Source: Planctomycetota bacterium (GTDB lineage Bacteria > Planctomycetota > MHYJ01 > JACQXL01 > JACQZI01). Taken from it: DNA of 64,000 nucleotides. The position numbers and the translations under genes are program-made. Numbering within the stretch: the first letter of the stretch is position 1; each line of letters begins with the position of its first letter. The DNA lies in contig JACQZI010000007.1 in NCBI GenBank assembly GCA_016207825.1, positions 124,001 to 188,000 of the forward strand, read 5' to 3'. Positions 16,147-24,670 of this stretch are shown here, piece by piece. Below the pieces are notes generated by a model. It saw only the letters and a program-made list of their open reading frames with translations, was not told the origin of the DNA and did not search any database.

Positions 16147-16733
16147 ACTGCACCTCCTTTATTTATTAGTACACGGATTTAGAGGATTAATCTGTTTCAT
16201 CCGCTTAATCAACCCCATTCTGTTTACAATCTCTATCAGTCGGGTGTCTCCGAATCTCGTCCCGCAAGGCGGGATGGGATGAGTGGAGCATATAAACGAT
16301 CCCCCTATCGAATATTAAGCAAATACTATGCCAAGAAGCTTAAAAATAAGGAGTTAGGGCTAAAAAGCGTTTAAATCTATTTTAAAGCGGTTTTATTTCA
16401 TTTTTGTTATAAAACTCAATATAAATGGGTTTTGGGAGTAAACAAACTTTGCGACATGTCAACAATCTTTACATTATAATACGGTAGGCAGAATCAAGGG
16501 TTATTGCCATCAGGAAAAACAGAGAAAACGCGGAGCAAAGCGACGTCCCCGCAGAGAGGATATACCGAATTATCAAACTGCTAAAACACAATCTCTGTCT
16601 TTACGTTGGAATGGCTAAAACTCATATATTGATTTGAAAGGATTCCCTTTTCTCTTTTCCACATCCAACGAGTAACAAAACAATCAGGCAAATAAATAAT
16701 CCGATTGCTTTACCACAGTTTCTATTAATTGAT
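16147..16733. other. gene-free stretch between two minus-strand units
   Basis: No open frame with coding character is visible. It must hold the promoter of the eight-gene cluster (start 16146), but no convincing -35/-10 pair is evident on the minus strand. A short GC hairpin (CCCGCAAGGCGGG, near 16260-16272) and a dispersed motif (CGGAGCAAAGCGACGTCCCC, near 16530) also found at 43290 are present. An AT-rich TTATAATAC occurs near 16480 without a suitable -35 box. Confidence 0.6.
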
Positions 16734-17825
16734 TCATTCCGAAATGCGGTATAAATAAAGATAGATATCGTCCTTCAGAGATTCCGCCATCTGACGCTCG
16801 GAAAGCGCGCTTAAATCGCCCATCACCCAGATAAACGCCAAGTGGCTAAACGCATCCAGAAAATAATCCATTTGCACCGTCTTGCCTGTCAGCATTTCTT
16901 CATACGCCGTGTTTATCTTTATCCGGGCTTCCTGCAAATGATAGCTTCCATTAAATATCACATAATTGGGTTGCTGCATCTGGCCCAGGATATCCTTTTC
17001 ACCCGATTCCGTTCCGGCATCCATTGTTTTAAGATACTTGATGGTTTCAATATACTGGTTATATTTATCCAGGAAATATTTACGGAAAAACTCGTTCCTT
17101 TCCATGTAGCCCAAGGCACGGGTCGCTGAAGCCAAAGACCACAGGTTTTCATCCAGCCGCTCTTTAGCCAGTTCCACCAGCCAACTGATATCAGCCCTTG
17201 GATAATCCTTCATGAACTTTACCGTTTTACTCCGGGCTTCCAGGTAGAATATTTTCGCCGATTCGTAAAAAGCAAACTGCTTGATATTATTAACAAAAGG
17301 CTCGGAGGTTAAAGAGATGATTTTCCCTGTCTTTTCAGATTTATCCGGAACGCCCGCCTGGTATGACATGATATCGCCCATGATAAGATCGCGGACGATA
17401 AGAAGCCAGCGCTCGGTTTCCGGCACGGTATTATTCTTTGATGCGGTTTCCGAATCAAGCGCTTTCCGGACAGCCAAGGCAAGTAAATCCGGTTTATCCG
17501 TAGCGTTTTCCTCCGGAATAAGCTTTTTTATATGGGATAATCTTTCTATCACGGAATATTCTATCTGCCGGCGGAGCACCGAAGGTCCTATCGAATAAAG
17601 CCTGTGGTAAACGGCCGCCTGCATGAACTGGTGTAACGCGTAAGGAGGGGCTTCATCCAAAGCGTTTAAGACGGCATCATATTCGCCCAGCGCTTTGCCC
17701 CACCTTCCTTCATCATAAGCATCATTGCCGGCATGGAAATGCTTCCTGGCGAGCTTATAATGCGTGGCGCAGTTTAATGAAAAGAGAAGGGTACACGCGA
17801 TGAAAACCCATATTTTTCTATTCAT
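16734..17825 (-). CDS. TPR-like exported protein, possible lipoprotein
   Basis: From the ATG at 17825 the product is 363 residues; a GTG one codon upstream is possible. The N-terminus is a signal peptide with Cys19 in FSLNC, a weak lipobox. Residues 22-75 (ARKHFHAGNDAYDEGRWGKA and following) have a tetratricopeptide-like pattern; the rest is mostly helical. GGAG lies just upstream of the start, which overlaps the end of pcm by 8 bp, so the two are probably coupled. Function unknown. Confidence 0.75.
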   Translation of the reverse strand: MNRKIWVFIACTLLFSLNCATHYKLARKHFHAGNDAYDEGRWGKALGEYDAVLNALDEAPPYALHQFMQAAVYHRLYSIGPSVLRRQIEYSVIERLSHIKKLIPEENATDKPDLLALAVRKALDSETASKNNTVPETERWLLIVRDLIMGDIMSYQAGVPDKSEKTGKIISLTSEPFVNNIKQFAFYESAKIFYLEARSKTVKFMKDYPRADISWLVELAKERLDENLWSLASATRALGYMERNEFFRKYFLDKYNQYIETIKYLKTMDAGTESGEKDILGQMQQPNYVIFNGSYHLQEARIKINTAYEEMLTGKTVQMDYFLDAFSHLAFIWVMGDLSALSERQMAESLKDDIYLYLYRISE

Positions 17826-18468
17826 CACTCCATCCTTCCTTCCCTATAAGCTTGACAAACACACATCCGGTAAGATTTTCGGCCCTTATTTCCGAACCGT
17901 TTTTGTTTACCCTGAAAAGTTTCTGGGAAAACTCATCTCCCACAGGCACCACCATTATACCTTTATCCGCTAATTGGTCAATAAGTGAATGAGGAATATC
18001 CGGAGCCCCGGCGGATACGATAATCCTGTCAAAGGGAGATTTTTCTTTCCAGCCGATTGAACCGTCAGATATTTTAAAGGTAATATTACTAAATCCAAAT
18101 GTCTTTAAGATTCTTTCGGCGCCTACAGCCAATCCGGAAAGGCGTTCTATGGTATAAACTTCGCGGACTAATTCCGCGAGCAAAGCCGTTTGGTAACCGG
18201 AGCCGGTGCCTATCTCAAGGACTTTCTCTTTACCCTTTAGGAATAATTCCTGCAGCATATAAGCAACCATATACGGCTGTGAAATGGTTTGCCCGCAACC
18301 TATCGGCAGGGGACGGTCGTCATAAGCAGAATCCAAATGCTTTTCAGTAATGAATAAATGCCTGGGCACGTGCCGGAACGCGTCGATGACCCGTTGGTCG
18401 GTAATATCGCGTGAAACGAGCTGTTCCTCTACCATCCTGTGCCGAAGCTGAGTGTAATCGTGTGGCAA
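17818..18468 (-). CDS. pcm: protein-L-isoaspartate O-methyltransferase
   Basis: The enzyme methylates isoaspartyl residues with S-adenosylmethionine to start their repair. The 216-residue length is normal. Motifs: GQTISQPYMVAYML (about 59-72, substrate side), VLEIGTGSGYQTALLAEL (about 83-100, SAM-binding motif I), and RIIVSAGAPDIPHSL (about 147-161). The family-conserved N-terminus (RHRMVEEQL) requires the TTG start at 18468, which has AGGAGG 12 bases upstream; the next ATG is at 18435. It lies between a double-FHA gene and a TPR-like gene. Confidence 0.94.
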   Translation of the reverse strand: MPHDYTQLRHRMVEEQLVSRDITDQRVIDAFRHVPRHLFITEKHLDSAYDDRPLPIGCGQTISQPYMVAYMLQELFLKGKEKVLEIGTGSGYQTALLAELVREVYTIERLSGLAVGAERILKTFGFSNITFKISDGSIGWKEKSPFDRIIVSAGAPDIPHSLIDQLADKGIMVVPVGDEFSQKLFRVNKNGSEIRAENLTGCVFVKLIGKEGWSDE

Positions 18469-18495
18469 TTATAAAAACTACCTCCTGGGAAAGCT

Positions 18496-19272
18496 TTATT
18501 TAATGGCAGGCAATCCGTTGAAGTATTTGTAAGTCATCCCGCCTATTTCAATAACATCGCCGTCTTTAAGGCGCTGGTCTTTGATATCGCTATTGTTTAC
18601 CGTGCCGCGCGCATGGCTGGCGAAATTAACGAACCTGAACCCGCTTTCATCCCTCAGGATACAGGCGTGTTTGGGCATCATGGCTTTTAGGAAAGAACCT
18701 TTCAGGTGGAAATCGCAATCTTCATCAGCGCCGAAAAAGGTGGCGGTTTTTAAAAGCGAGAAATTACGGGTGCCGCGTTTGGCATCTTGAAAGACCAGAT
18801 AACCCCGGATAGTGCTGCTTCTTTCCTTTTGCTTCAAATCGAGCTGGCGGCTGTCGATGGCAATAGTCATATCCATATCAAGTTTTTTGGGAGGCGGAGG
18901 CGGTGCGGCCGGTTTCTCTTTTGCCTCGGTAGGCGGAGTGCACGGTTGCGGAACACATTGCTGGGGGGCGCATGCCGGGACTTCATCCATTATTTTAAAT
19001 AATATGGAATAATTCCACAAGCCTATTTCATCGCCGTCATTAAGGTTATACTGATTAACTCTTTTCCCGTTTACGTAAGTGCCGTTGCCGCTGGCCAGGT
19101 CTAAAACCACATAAGCTGGTCCGCGCTTTTCTATCCGCGCGTGGTGGCGTGAAACGCCCACGTTATCAATCTGGACATCGCAGGTCGGATCGCGCCCCAA
19201 GAGAACCGTATCTTTATTGAGCTTAAAGGTCTTGATGGGCTTGCGCTCAAAAGAAAGAGTTAATTCGATCAT
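18496..19272 (-). CDS. double-FHA domain protein
   Basis: A 258-residue soluble protein. The first FHA (1-97) has all ligand residues: GRDPTCDV (26-33), SRHHARIE (41-48), SGNGTYVNGKRV (61-72). A Pro-rich linker follows (PPPPPKK). The second FHA (about 160-256) is degenerate: GADEDCDFHL, MPKHACI and RGTVNNSDI replace the canonical GR, SRxH and NGT elements. The second domain may therefore mediate oligomerisation or be inactive for phosphopeptides. GGGAGG precedes the start. It is upstream of pcm by 27 bp. Confidence 0.87.
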   Translation of the reverse strand: MIELTLSFERKPIKTFKLNKDTVLLGRDPTCDVQIDNVGVSRHHARIEKRGPAYVVLDLASGNGTYVNGKRVNQYNLNDGDEIGLWNYSILFKIMDEVPACAPQQCVPQPCTPPTEAKEKPAAPPPPPKKLDMDMTIAIDSRQLDLKQKERSSTIRGYLVFQDAKRGTRNFSLLKTATFFGADEDCDFHLKGSFLKAMMPKHACILRDESGFRFVNFASHARGTVNNSDIKDQRLKDGDVIEIGGMTYKYFNGLPAIK

Positions 19273-19308
19273 AGCTCCCTCCCTAATATAAACGGGGTTA
19301 AATTTTAT

Positions 19309-19551
19309 TTATACGGGATAAACGCTTACGCGCCTACCGCCTTCAAATTTGACCTTGCCGTTAATCATCGCGAAAATGGTGTTATCGCGCCCGATTCCGA
19401 CATTGCGACCGGGTTTATAGAGGGTCCCGCACTGGCGCACGATAATCGAACCGCTATTAACCGCTTCCCCTTCGAACCTTTTTATCCCGCGCCGCTGCGA
19501 CTGGCTGTCGCGGCCATTCCGGGAAACACCACCGCCTTTTTTATGTGCCAT
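19309..19551 (-). CDS. rpmA: 50S ribosomal protein L27
   Basis: An 80-residue protein with the full L27 sequence: [19 protein letters not shown] at the N-terminus, then [15 protein letters not shown] and [12 protein letters not shown]27 sits near the peptidyl transferase centre. Its start begins directly at AHKKGGG, without the cleaved extension found in Firmicutes. AAGGAG precedes the ATG. The usual partner rplU (L21) is not adjacent, and downstream lies the double-FHA gene. Confidence 0.97.
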   Translation of the reverse strand: MAHKKGGGVSRNGRDSQSQRRGIKRFEGEAVNSGSIIVRQCGTLYKPGRNVGIGRDNTIFAMINGKVKFEGGRRVSVYPV

Positions 19552-19596
19552 AATTTCAGTCTCCTTAAGTTAAGTTCCCTGTTTGGGTTGCATATA

Positions 19597-19625
19597 AATT
19601 TATGATAAAATGGCGAAATTGTCAA
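19597..19625 (-). promoter_or_regulatory. sigma70-type promoter for rpmA
   Basis: On the minus strand TTGACA (19620-19625) is followed after 17 bp by TAAATT (19597-19602), about 45 bp before the rpmA start. Confidence 0.65.
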
Positions 19626-19759
19626 CTAAAATTCGGAATATTTCTCCGATTTTATTTTTATCACGGCCGGCGCATGCCCAGAGCGGAAAACACCCCTGCC
19701 TGAAGGAAAAAGGCTTCCGGCTAAATATGCCTCTTATTTTATATTTTTTATTTATTTAT

Positions 19760-19787
19760 TTGACAAATCCGGCTAAAATAGTATAAA
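19760..19787 (+). promoter_or_regulatory. sigma70-type promoter for zinc-ribbon/rpsU unit
   Basis: TTGACA (19760-19765), 16-bp spacer, TATAAA (19782-19787). The predicted transcript has a leader of roughly 120 bases before the first gene. Confidence 0.75.
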
Positions 19788-19916
19788 GTAAAAGATTACG
19801 TTATGAAGGGAGGAGTTTAAAGAAAGGAGGTAAAACAATTACTATTTAAACCGGCTTCCTTTATAAAAGGTTACTTACCAAAAACAGGAGAACAACTATA
19901 AAAAGGAGAAGGTTAC

Positions 19917-20231
19917 ATGGAACTTGCAGACAAAACATTGAAATGCGGTCTTTGTGGAAACGACTTTGTTTTCACGGCGGATGAACAGAAGTTTTTCCAG
20001 GAAAAAGGATTTCAGAATGAGCCGAAACGTTGCCTGGCTTGCCGTAAGGTAAAGAGACAGGAAAGGCGCAGGAGTTTCGGCGGCCGTGAAGGAAAATTCA
20101 CGAAAACCGAAGTAACATGCGCGACATGCGGTAAAACGACAGAAGTCCCTTTTAAACCTGTACAAAATAGACCCGTTTATTGCAACGAATGCTTTGCCAA
20201 GATGAAAGCCGAAGGCACAGGCAATCAATAA
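19917..20231 (+). CDS. zinc-ribbon protein (two CxxC pairs per half)
   Basis: A 104-residue basic protein with two zinc ribbons. The first (about 10-42) has CGLCGNDF and CLACRKVK; the second (about 67-92) has CATCGKT and CNECFAK. The first half matches the small 'probable zinc-ribbon' domain family that often occurs near translation or cold-shock genes. It probably binds nucleic acid or a protein; no specific function is known to me. AAAGGAG precedes the ATG. rpsU follows after 25 bp in what looks like a two-gene operon ending in a terminator at 20498. Confidence 0.85.
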   Translation: MELADKTLKCGLCGNDFVFTADEQKFFQEKGFQNEPKRCLACRKVKRQERRRSFGGREGKFTKTEVTCATCGKTTEVPFKPVQNRPVYCNECFAKMKAEGTGNQ

Positions 20232-20256
20232 ATAAACGGCATTAAAAATAAAAACT

Positions 20257-20490
20257 ATGGCTGGTATCAGAGTAAAAGTTGAAGGATCAATAGATAGGGC
20301 ACTCAGGCAGTTTAAGAAAAAGTGCATCGATTCCGGGCTGTTGATGGAGCTTAAACGGCGCGCCTATTACGAAAAGCCAAGCGAAGAGCGCCGGAGGCTG
20401 CAGAAGAAAAAAGAACGGACTATCAAAGGGCCGAAGCTCTTTCTGAAGAATAAATTTTCTTTTGACCGCCCCAAAAGTTTTAGCAGGTAA
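20257..20490 (+). CDS. rpsU: 30S ribosomal protein S21
   Basis: A 77-residue, highly basic protein with the S21 signature IDRALRQFKKKCIDSGLL and RRAYYEKPSEERRR. S21 contacts the anti-Shine-Dalgarno end of 16S rRNA and aids initiation. The C-terminus is slightly extended. It is followed after 7 bp by a strong hairpin. Confidence 0.96.
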   Translation: MAGIRVKVEGSIDRALRQFKKKCIDSGLLMELKRRAYYEKPSEERRRLQKKKERTIKGPKLFLKNKFSFDRPKSFSR

Positions 20491-20497
20491 AACAAAA

Positions 20498-20526
20498 CCG
20501 CGTCCCGGTGTCATGTTGGGACGCGG
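20498..20526 (+). terminator. rho-independent-type hairpin after rpsU
   Basis: A perfect 9-bp stem, CCGCGTCCC (20498-20506) with GGGACGCGG (20518-20526), loop of 11 bases. It is preceded by AAAA and followed by TTAAAA, so it could work for both rpsU and the convergent lipoprotein gene. Confidence 0.85.
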
Positions 20527-20532
20527 TTAAAA

Positions 20533-21087
20533 CTACTCGGATTCCGGTCTTTTTACACTGTCACCAATCTGAAACAAGCTGATGTCTTGGGCGGGAATAC
20601 TCTGTGCGGTGGACCAGTCTTCCTCCACCCCATCCACTTCTATTTTCCCTATTGACTTTCTACCGCGGTAGATTTCCAGTTTCATTCCCTGATAAACCAT
20701 ATCTTTCCGCCCTATGGAAATGATTACTATGTTATTCTCCTTATTAACGGACCTGATTTCCCCTGAAATGCTTTTAATGGACGATGGCGATTCCTTGGGT
20801 TTTACTTTTAAAGGTTCGTTTTCCAGGTTATTTAATTCGGTTTCCAGCTCTTTGAGTTTTCCGCCTAATTCCTCCAACTCTGTTTTGATTTCGGCGTTTA
20901 TCCGCAACTCTTCCTTTAGTTGAAGTTTTAGCCTGTCGCGTTCGTCAGTAAGCGCTTTTATCTCTTCCTCGTAATTCCCTTTAATGCGCTTTTCAGTCCT
21001 ATTTAAATCCTGGCTCGAATTACGGCACCCGATAACCAAGCAGCAAACCGTTAAAAGAATCAAATCCAGTAAATTCATTTTCAACAT
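20533..21087 (-). CDS. coiled-coil lipoprotein
   Basis: The ATG at 21087 gives 184 residues with a lipoprotein signal ending in VIGC. Residues about 35-90 form a heptad-rich coiled coil (EEEIKALTDERDRLKLQLKE). The C-terminal 70 residues are a beta domain (ISGEIRSVNKENNIVIISIG, MKLEIYRG) of the SH3-like type often seen after coiled coils in planctomycete proteins. A TTG seven codons upstream is a less likely start. It is 10 bp downstream of another small exported protein gene and probably cotranscribed with it. Confidence 0.8.
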   Translation of the reverse strand: MLKMNLLDLILLTVCCLVIGCRNSSQDLNRTEKRIKGNYEEEIKALTDERDRLKLQLKEELRINAEIKTELEELGGKLKELETELNNLENEPLKVKPKESPSSIKSISGEIRSVNKENNIVIISIGRKDMVYQGMKLEIYRGRKSIGKIEVDGVEEDWSTAQSIPAQDISLFQIGDSVKRPESE

Positions 21088-21097
21088 ACCCAGCCTT

Positions 21098-21514
21098 TTA
21101 TCTATCAATAAACAATTCCGACTCGAAGTTCTGGAAATAAAAAGCGCCCTGAAATCCCAAGATATTTCTTATCGCGTTTTCCAGGGTGAATTCACCTTTC
21201 TTTACAGGATTACCCTTGAAATCATACTGGTAAGTGGAGCCGTTCTCCATAAAAAATCCGGACAGGCGCAGCGAAGCATCCATGATATAACATATCTTTT
21301 TAGGGGTTGGGTTGCCGGAAAAAACTATCGTGCTTTCTTCCAGGTAGCCGATAATTTCATGCTGCTTGGAATCAGCCAAGCGGATTTCCTTGCAAACCAC
21401 ATCGCGCTCCTCGTGCTTAATTTCCTTTTTCGAATAAGTCCTTTGCGGCTGGGTAATACAGGAAATATTTGCCAGTAAAACCATGGTAACAAACGCTAAT
21501 AATATATTTTTCAT
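21098..21514 (-). CDS. small exported protein, possible lipoprotein
   Basis: A 138-residue protein with a signal peptide; Cys19 in LANISC makes a weak lipobox. The mature domain is predicted mixed alpha/beta, with the stretch FTLENAIRNILGFQGAFYF near the end. The pattern resembles STN-like domains but is not decisive. It lies 2 bp downstream of the DUF362 ferredoxin gene. Function unknown. Confidence 0.75.
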   Translation of the reverse strand: MKNILLAFVTMVLLANISCITQPQRTYSKKEIKHEERDVVCKEIRLADSKQHEIIGYLEESTIVFSGNPTPKKICYIMDASLRLSGFFMENGSTYQYDFKGNPVKKGEFTLENAIRNILGFQGAFYFQNFESELFIDR

Positions 21515-21516
21515 GG

Positions 21517-22584
21517 TTATAATTCCTTTATCTCGTAAGCCCTTGAACCCACCCCTTTTCCTTCACCGTATTCCAGTTGGACATTGTAATCAAGATTCGG
21601 CCAGTGTTTCTTGAACACATCCTCGCCGGCATCCTTATTAACCAAATCTATGGTCGCCTGGTCTATGGCAATCGGGTCAAGTGACGCCAAAAGTCCCAAA
21701 TCCTTGGCCATCGGCTCCCCGGTATTCGCCCCCATGCAATCGCATTGCTTGGTTATATAGAGAGCCGCATTCATGAATCCGGATTTTTTGCCTTTTAAAA
21801 TCTCCGCCACGTAATCGACCATTTTCTTCTGGACATTTATGGATGATTCATCCCATGATATTTTAATCGCCCCTTCGGGGCAAACGCTGAAGCATTCGCC
21901 GCAGCCGACGCATTTGGCCGAATCTATTTTCATTTTGTCGTTCTTCATAAGTATGGCATCCGAAGGGCACCACCCGGCGCAGGTCCCGCAGCCGGAGCAT
22001 TTTTCTGTAATAGTCTGCGGCTGCATCCCGGAATGCTGGGCGAGTTTTCCCCCGCGGCTGGCAAAGCCCATGCCTAAATTCTTCAAGGCGCCTCCGTAAC
22101 CGGTTAAAAGATGCCCGGTCGGGTGCCCCATCCCGATAATCACGTCGAGGAAAGGAACGAGCCCGGCCAGATGGACATAGGTCAAAAACAAGCTCTTTGC
22201 CTTTACCGATACCTGATGCTCTCCCTTTAAGCCATCGGCCATGATTATCGGGCATCCGGTATTTTCCGGAGTGAAGCCGTGCTCGTATGCCATCTGGAAA
22301 TGATCGACCGCGTTATTACGTCTCCCAGCATACAAAGTGGAAGTATCGGTAAGGAACGGTTTCCCTTTTTTCCCCTTAATTGCTTCGGTAACGGGCTTGA
22401 CAAAATAAGGCTTGATATACCCTTTCCCGCCTTCTTCCCCGAAATGTATTTTTATGGCGGTAAAATCATCTTTCTTGATTAGCTTGCCGAAGCCTGCTTT
22501 ATCCCACAGGAGACTGGTTTTCTTGGCAAGAGTTTCCCTGGGTTCGTTTTCCCTTGCCCGCACGAAATAAACAATGCTTCGCAT
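21517..22584 (-). CDS. DUF362 iron-sulfur protein with two 4Fe-4S motifs
   Basis: I start at the ATG at 22584 (MRSIVYFVRA), giving 355 residues; the longer frame overlaps the preceding gene. The N-terminal 190 residues match DUF362 (FTAIKIHFGEEGGKGYI, GMGHPTGHLLTGYGGALKNL). A bacterial two-cluster ferredoxin insert follows: CSGCGTCAGWCPSDA and CVGCGECFSVCPEGA. The C-terminal part has KQCDCMGANTGEPM. Such proteins are assumed to be electron carriers or redox enzymes, but substrates are unknown. The gene follows the nucleotidyltransferase gene by 5 bp. Confidence 0.88.
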   Translation of the reverse strand: MRSIVYFVRARENEPRETLAKKTSLLWDKAGFGKLIKKDDFTAIKIHFGEEGGKGYIKPYFVKPVTEAIKGKKGKPFLTDTSTLYAGRRNNAVDHFQMAYEHGFTPENTGCPIIMADGLKGEHQVSVKAKSLFLTYVHLAGLVPFLDVIIGMGHPTGHLLTGYGGALKNLGMGFASRGGKLAQHSGMQPQTITEKCSGCGTCAGWCPSDAILMKNDKMKIDSAKCVGCGECFSVCPEGAIKISWDESSINVQKKMVDYVAEILKGKKSGFMNAALYITKQCDCMGANTGEPMAKDLGLLASLDPIAIDQATIDLVNKDAGEDVFKKHWPNLDYNVQLEYGEGKGVGSRAYEIKEL

Positions 22585-22589
22585 CCTGC

Positions 22590-23312
22590 TTAACCCCCTG
22601 CGTTTTTTGCTACCAGGTTGCTTGCCCGGATAAGCGAATCGAACGTGCCCGCATCCGTCCACCAGCCGTCGAGGATATCATACCGCAGTTCTCCGCGTTT
22701 TAGATACGCGTTATTGACATCGCTTATTTCCAGTTCTCCGCGGCCTGAAGGTTTTAACGTTTTTACAATATCAAAAACCCGTTCGTCATACATATAAATG
22801 CCGATGACCGCGTAATTGGATTTAGGCGATTTGGGTTTTTCTTCTATTTTAATTATTTTCTTGTTCTTAAAAACAGGCACCCCGAACCGTTGCGGATCAG
22901 GCACTTCCTTAAGTATGATACGCGCTCCTTTTTTCTGGTGCTTAAAGCTCGTGACAAAAGGCTTGATGGACGATTCTATCAGGTTATCGCCTAATATAAC
23001 CACGATTTTACCACAATCCGCGAAATGTTCCGCCAATGCCAATGCCGCGGCGATTCCGCCTTCGCCTTTCTGGTAAGCGTAATTTAAGCCTTTAAGCCCG
23101 AATTCCTTCCCGTTTTCCAGGAGCTTCAGGAAATCCCCGGCATTATTTCCTCCCGTAACTATCATAATATCTTTTATCCCGGCTTCCACCAGTGTTTTTA
23201 TCGGGTAATATATCATCGGTTGCTTGTAAACGGGAAGCAGGTGCTTATTGGTAACCTTGGTCAAGGGGTAAAGCCTGGTACCTAATCCGCCTGCCAGAAT
23301 GATGCCTTTCAT
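22590..23312 (-). CDS. sugar-1-phosphate nucleotidyltransferase (RmlA family)
   Basis: A 240-residue enzyme of the glucose-1-phosphate thymidylyltransferase group, which makes NDP-sugars for surface polysaccharides. Motifs: MKGIILAGGLGTRLYPLT (1-18, nucleotide loop), KQPMIYYPIKTL (30-41), VVILGDNLI (about 104-112), and KIEEKPKSPKSNYAVIGIYMY. It is about 50 residues shorter than RmlA, lacking the C-terminal tail, as in archaeal-type short members. Sugar and nucleotide specificity cannot be told. No other rml genes are adjacent. Confidence 0.9.
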   Translation of the reverse strand: MKGIILAGGLGTRLYPLTKVTNKHLLPVYKQPMIYYPIKTLVEAGIKDIMIVTGGNNAGDFLKLLENGKEFGLKGLNYAYQKGEGGIAAALALAEHFADCGKIVVILGDNLIESSIKPFVTSFKHQKKGARIILKEVPDPQRFGVPVFKNKKIIKIEEKPKSPKSNYAVIGIYMYDERVFDIVKTLKPSGRGELEISDVNNAYLKRGELRYDILDGWWTDAGTFDSLIRASNLVAKNAGG

Positions 23313-23315
23313 AAA

Positions 23316-23711
23316 TCACCTTTCTAAAATATTTATATAGACGTTTCTGCTGCGCGGGCCGTCAAACTCGCAGAAGAAAATCCCCTGCCAGGTTCCCAGA
23401 GCCAGTCGCCCCTCCTCAACCGGGATAAACTGCGAAGTTCCCGTCAAACTCGATTTAACATGGGCATCAGAATTGCCTTCCGAATGGCGGTAATTGCCGG
23501 ATTCCGGGATTAACCGGTTCAGTGTGTTTATAATATCTTCCCGGACGCTCGGGTCGGCGTTTTCGTTAATCGTCACGCCAGCCGTTGTATGCGGAATATA
23601 TACATGTGCCAATCCGTTTTTTATCTTGGTTTTAGCCAGCGCCTTTTGGATTTCTCCGGTAATATCAATCATTTCTGTCCGCGCCCTGCTTTTAACACTT
23701 ATCGTTTCCAT
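23316..23711 (-). CDS. yjbQ: YjbQ/UPF0047 family protein
   Basis: The ATG at 23711 gives 131 residues, close to the family norm of about 138; a TTG 12 codons upstream is unlikely. Conserved stretches: GLAHVYIPHTTAGVTINE (His/Thr cluster), HSEGNSDAHVKSSL, and LALGTWQGIFFCEFDGPRSR. Family members from E. coli have been reported to have weak thiamine-phosphate synthase activity, and thiG is the upstream neighbour (57-bp gap), which fits a thiamine link. It is followed after 3 bp by the nucleotidyltransferase gene. Confidence 0.92.
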   Translation of the reverse strand: METISVKSRARTEMIDITGEIQKALAKTKIKNGLAHVYIPHTTAGVTINENADPSVREDIINTLNRLIPESGNYRHSEGNSDAHVKSSLTGTSQFIPVEEGRLALGTWQGIFFCEFDGPRSRNVYINILER

Positions 23712-23768
23712 TTTATCAGCCACAGATTTCTCAGATTTATCTGACAACTATAAACTAAAAACTAACAA

Positions 23769-24548
23769 CTACTCTATTTCCCCTTCGGTCGGGCTGCTTG
23801 CGCTTGCCGTTAAATACTTCTTTTCTATCCGGCCGGCGGAATATGCCAGATGCCCTGCCTCGCAGGCGAGTTTCATGGCGCGCGCCATCCTGACCGGATC
23901 TTTGGCTAAGGCGATTCCGGTATTAAGGAGCACCCCGTCCGCGCCCAGTTCCATGGCAACCGCGACATCGGAGGCCGTCCCGACCCCGGCATCCACAATC
24001 ACCGGCACTTTCAGGCGGTTAATAATAATCCGGATATTATGTGGATTAACGATGCCAAGCCCCGAACCGATGGGAGCCCCTAAAGGCATGACGCACGATG
24101 CACCGGCATCCTCAAGCCTTAAGGCAGTAATCAAATCATCCGAGCTGTAAGGCAGGACGGTAAATCCTTCCTTGACAAGTATCTTGGTCGCTTCTATCAA
24201 CCCCGATAAATCGGGATAAAGCGTCTGCTGGTCGCCGATGACCTCGAGCTTGACCATATCGGAAAGCCCCACCTCGCGCCCCAGCCGCGCAGTCCTGACC
24301 GCCTCATCAACCGTATAACAACCGGCGGTATTCGGCAGAATAACGTATTTCTTTTTATCTATGTAATCAAGCAGGGATTCTTTGGATTTATCATTAAGGT
24401 TAACGCGCCTGACGGCAACAGTAACACATTCAGTTCCGGATGCCTCAAGCGCCTCGGCCATCAACTTGAACGTGGCGTATTTCCCGGTGCCGACAAACAG
24501 GCGGTTCTTGAATTCGTATTTGCCTATCTTTAAAATATTGTGTTTCAT
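23769..24548 (-). CDS. thiG: thiazole synthase ThiG
   Basis: ThiG builds the thiazole phosphate ring of thiamine from deoxyxylulose phosphate, dehydroglycine and the ThiS thiocarboxylate. The 259-residue TIM-barrel protein has [16 protein letters not shown], the Schiff-base lysine region [21 protein letters not shown] and [18 protein letters not shown]. Its partner thiS is not adjacent but lies at 48612 in this window. The leader contains no recognisable TPP riboswitch. Confidence 0.96.
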   Translation of the reverse strand: MKHNILKIGKYEFKNRLFVGTGKYATFKLMAEALEASGTECVTVAVRRVNLNDKSKESLLDYIDKKKYVILPNTAGCYTVDEAVRTARLGREVGLSDMVKLEVIGDQQTLYPDLSGLIEATKILVKEGFTVLPYSSDDLITALRLEDAGASCVMPLGAPIGSGLGIVNPHNIRIIINRLKVPVIVDAGVGTASDVAVAMELGADGVLLNTGIALAKDPVRMARAMKLACEAGHLAYSAGRIEKKYLTASASSPTEGEIE

Positions 24549-24598
24549 ATAAAATCTATTCTATGAGTGATAATCTCTTGCGTCAAGAAAATTTCGTT

Positions 24599-24664
24599 GC
24601 CACTAAGACACGAAGACACTAAGAATATATTTTTCTCCTATTTGTGCCTTAGCGCCTTTGTGGC
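24599..24664. repeat. dispersed inverted repeat (CACTAAGACACGAAG type)
   Basis: GCCACTAAGACACGAAGACA at the left pairs imperfectly with CTTAGCGCCTTTGTGGC at the right. It fills most of the thiG-miaA gap. Very similar sequences (CCACAGAGACACAGAG types) are known as dispersed repeats in several bacterial genomes. Confidence 0.75.
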
Positions 24665-24670
24665 TATTTA

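Larger units (their letters stand above)
19552..19916. other. divergent intergenic region rpmA / zinc-ribbon gene
   Basis: The region holds the two divergent promoters listed here. The right half is a leader of about 120 bases rich in purine stretches (GGGAGGAG, AAAGGAGG, AGGAGAA), with a possible five-codon ORF at about 19803 (ATGAAGGGAGGAGTTTAA). A short GGCTTCC...GG pairing is possible at 19853-19875. The leader may regulate the zinc-ribbon/rpsU unit, but no known riboswitch is recognisable. Confidence 0.55.

Noticed and set aside
16147-16733. Plus-strand promoter at TTATAATAC (about 16480)
   Set aside because: No good -35 box at 16-18 bp and no plus-strand gene downstream.
24549-24670. 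TPP riboswitch or tRNA near thiG
   Set aside because: The segment is on the wrong side or explained by a dispersed hairpin; no CUGAGA core or cloverleaf is visible.
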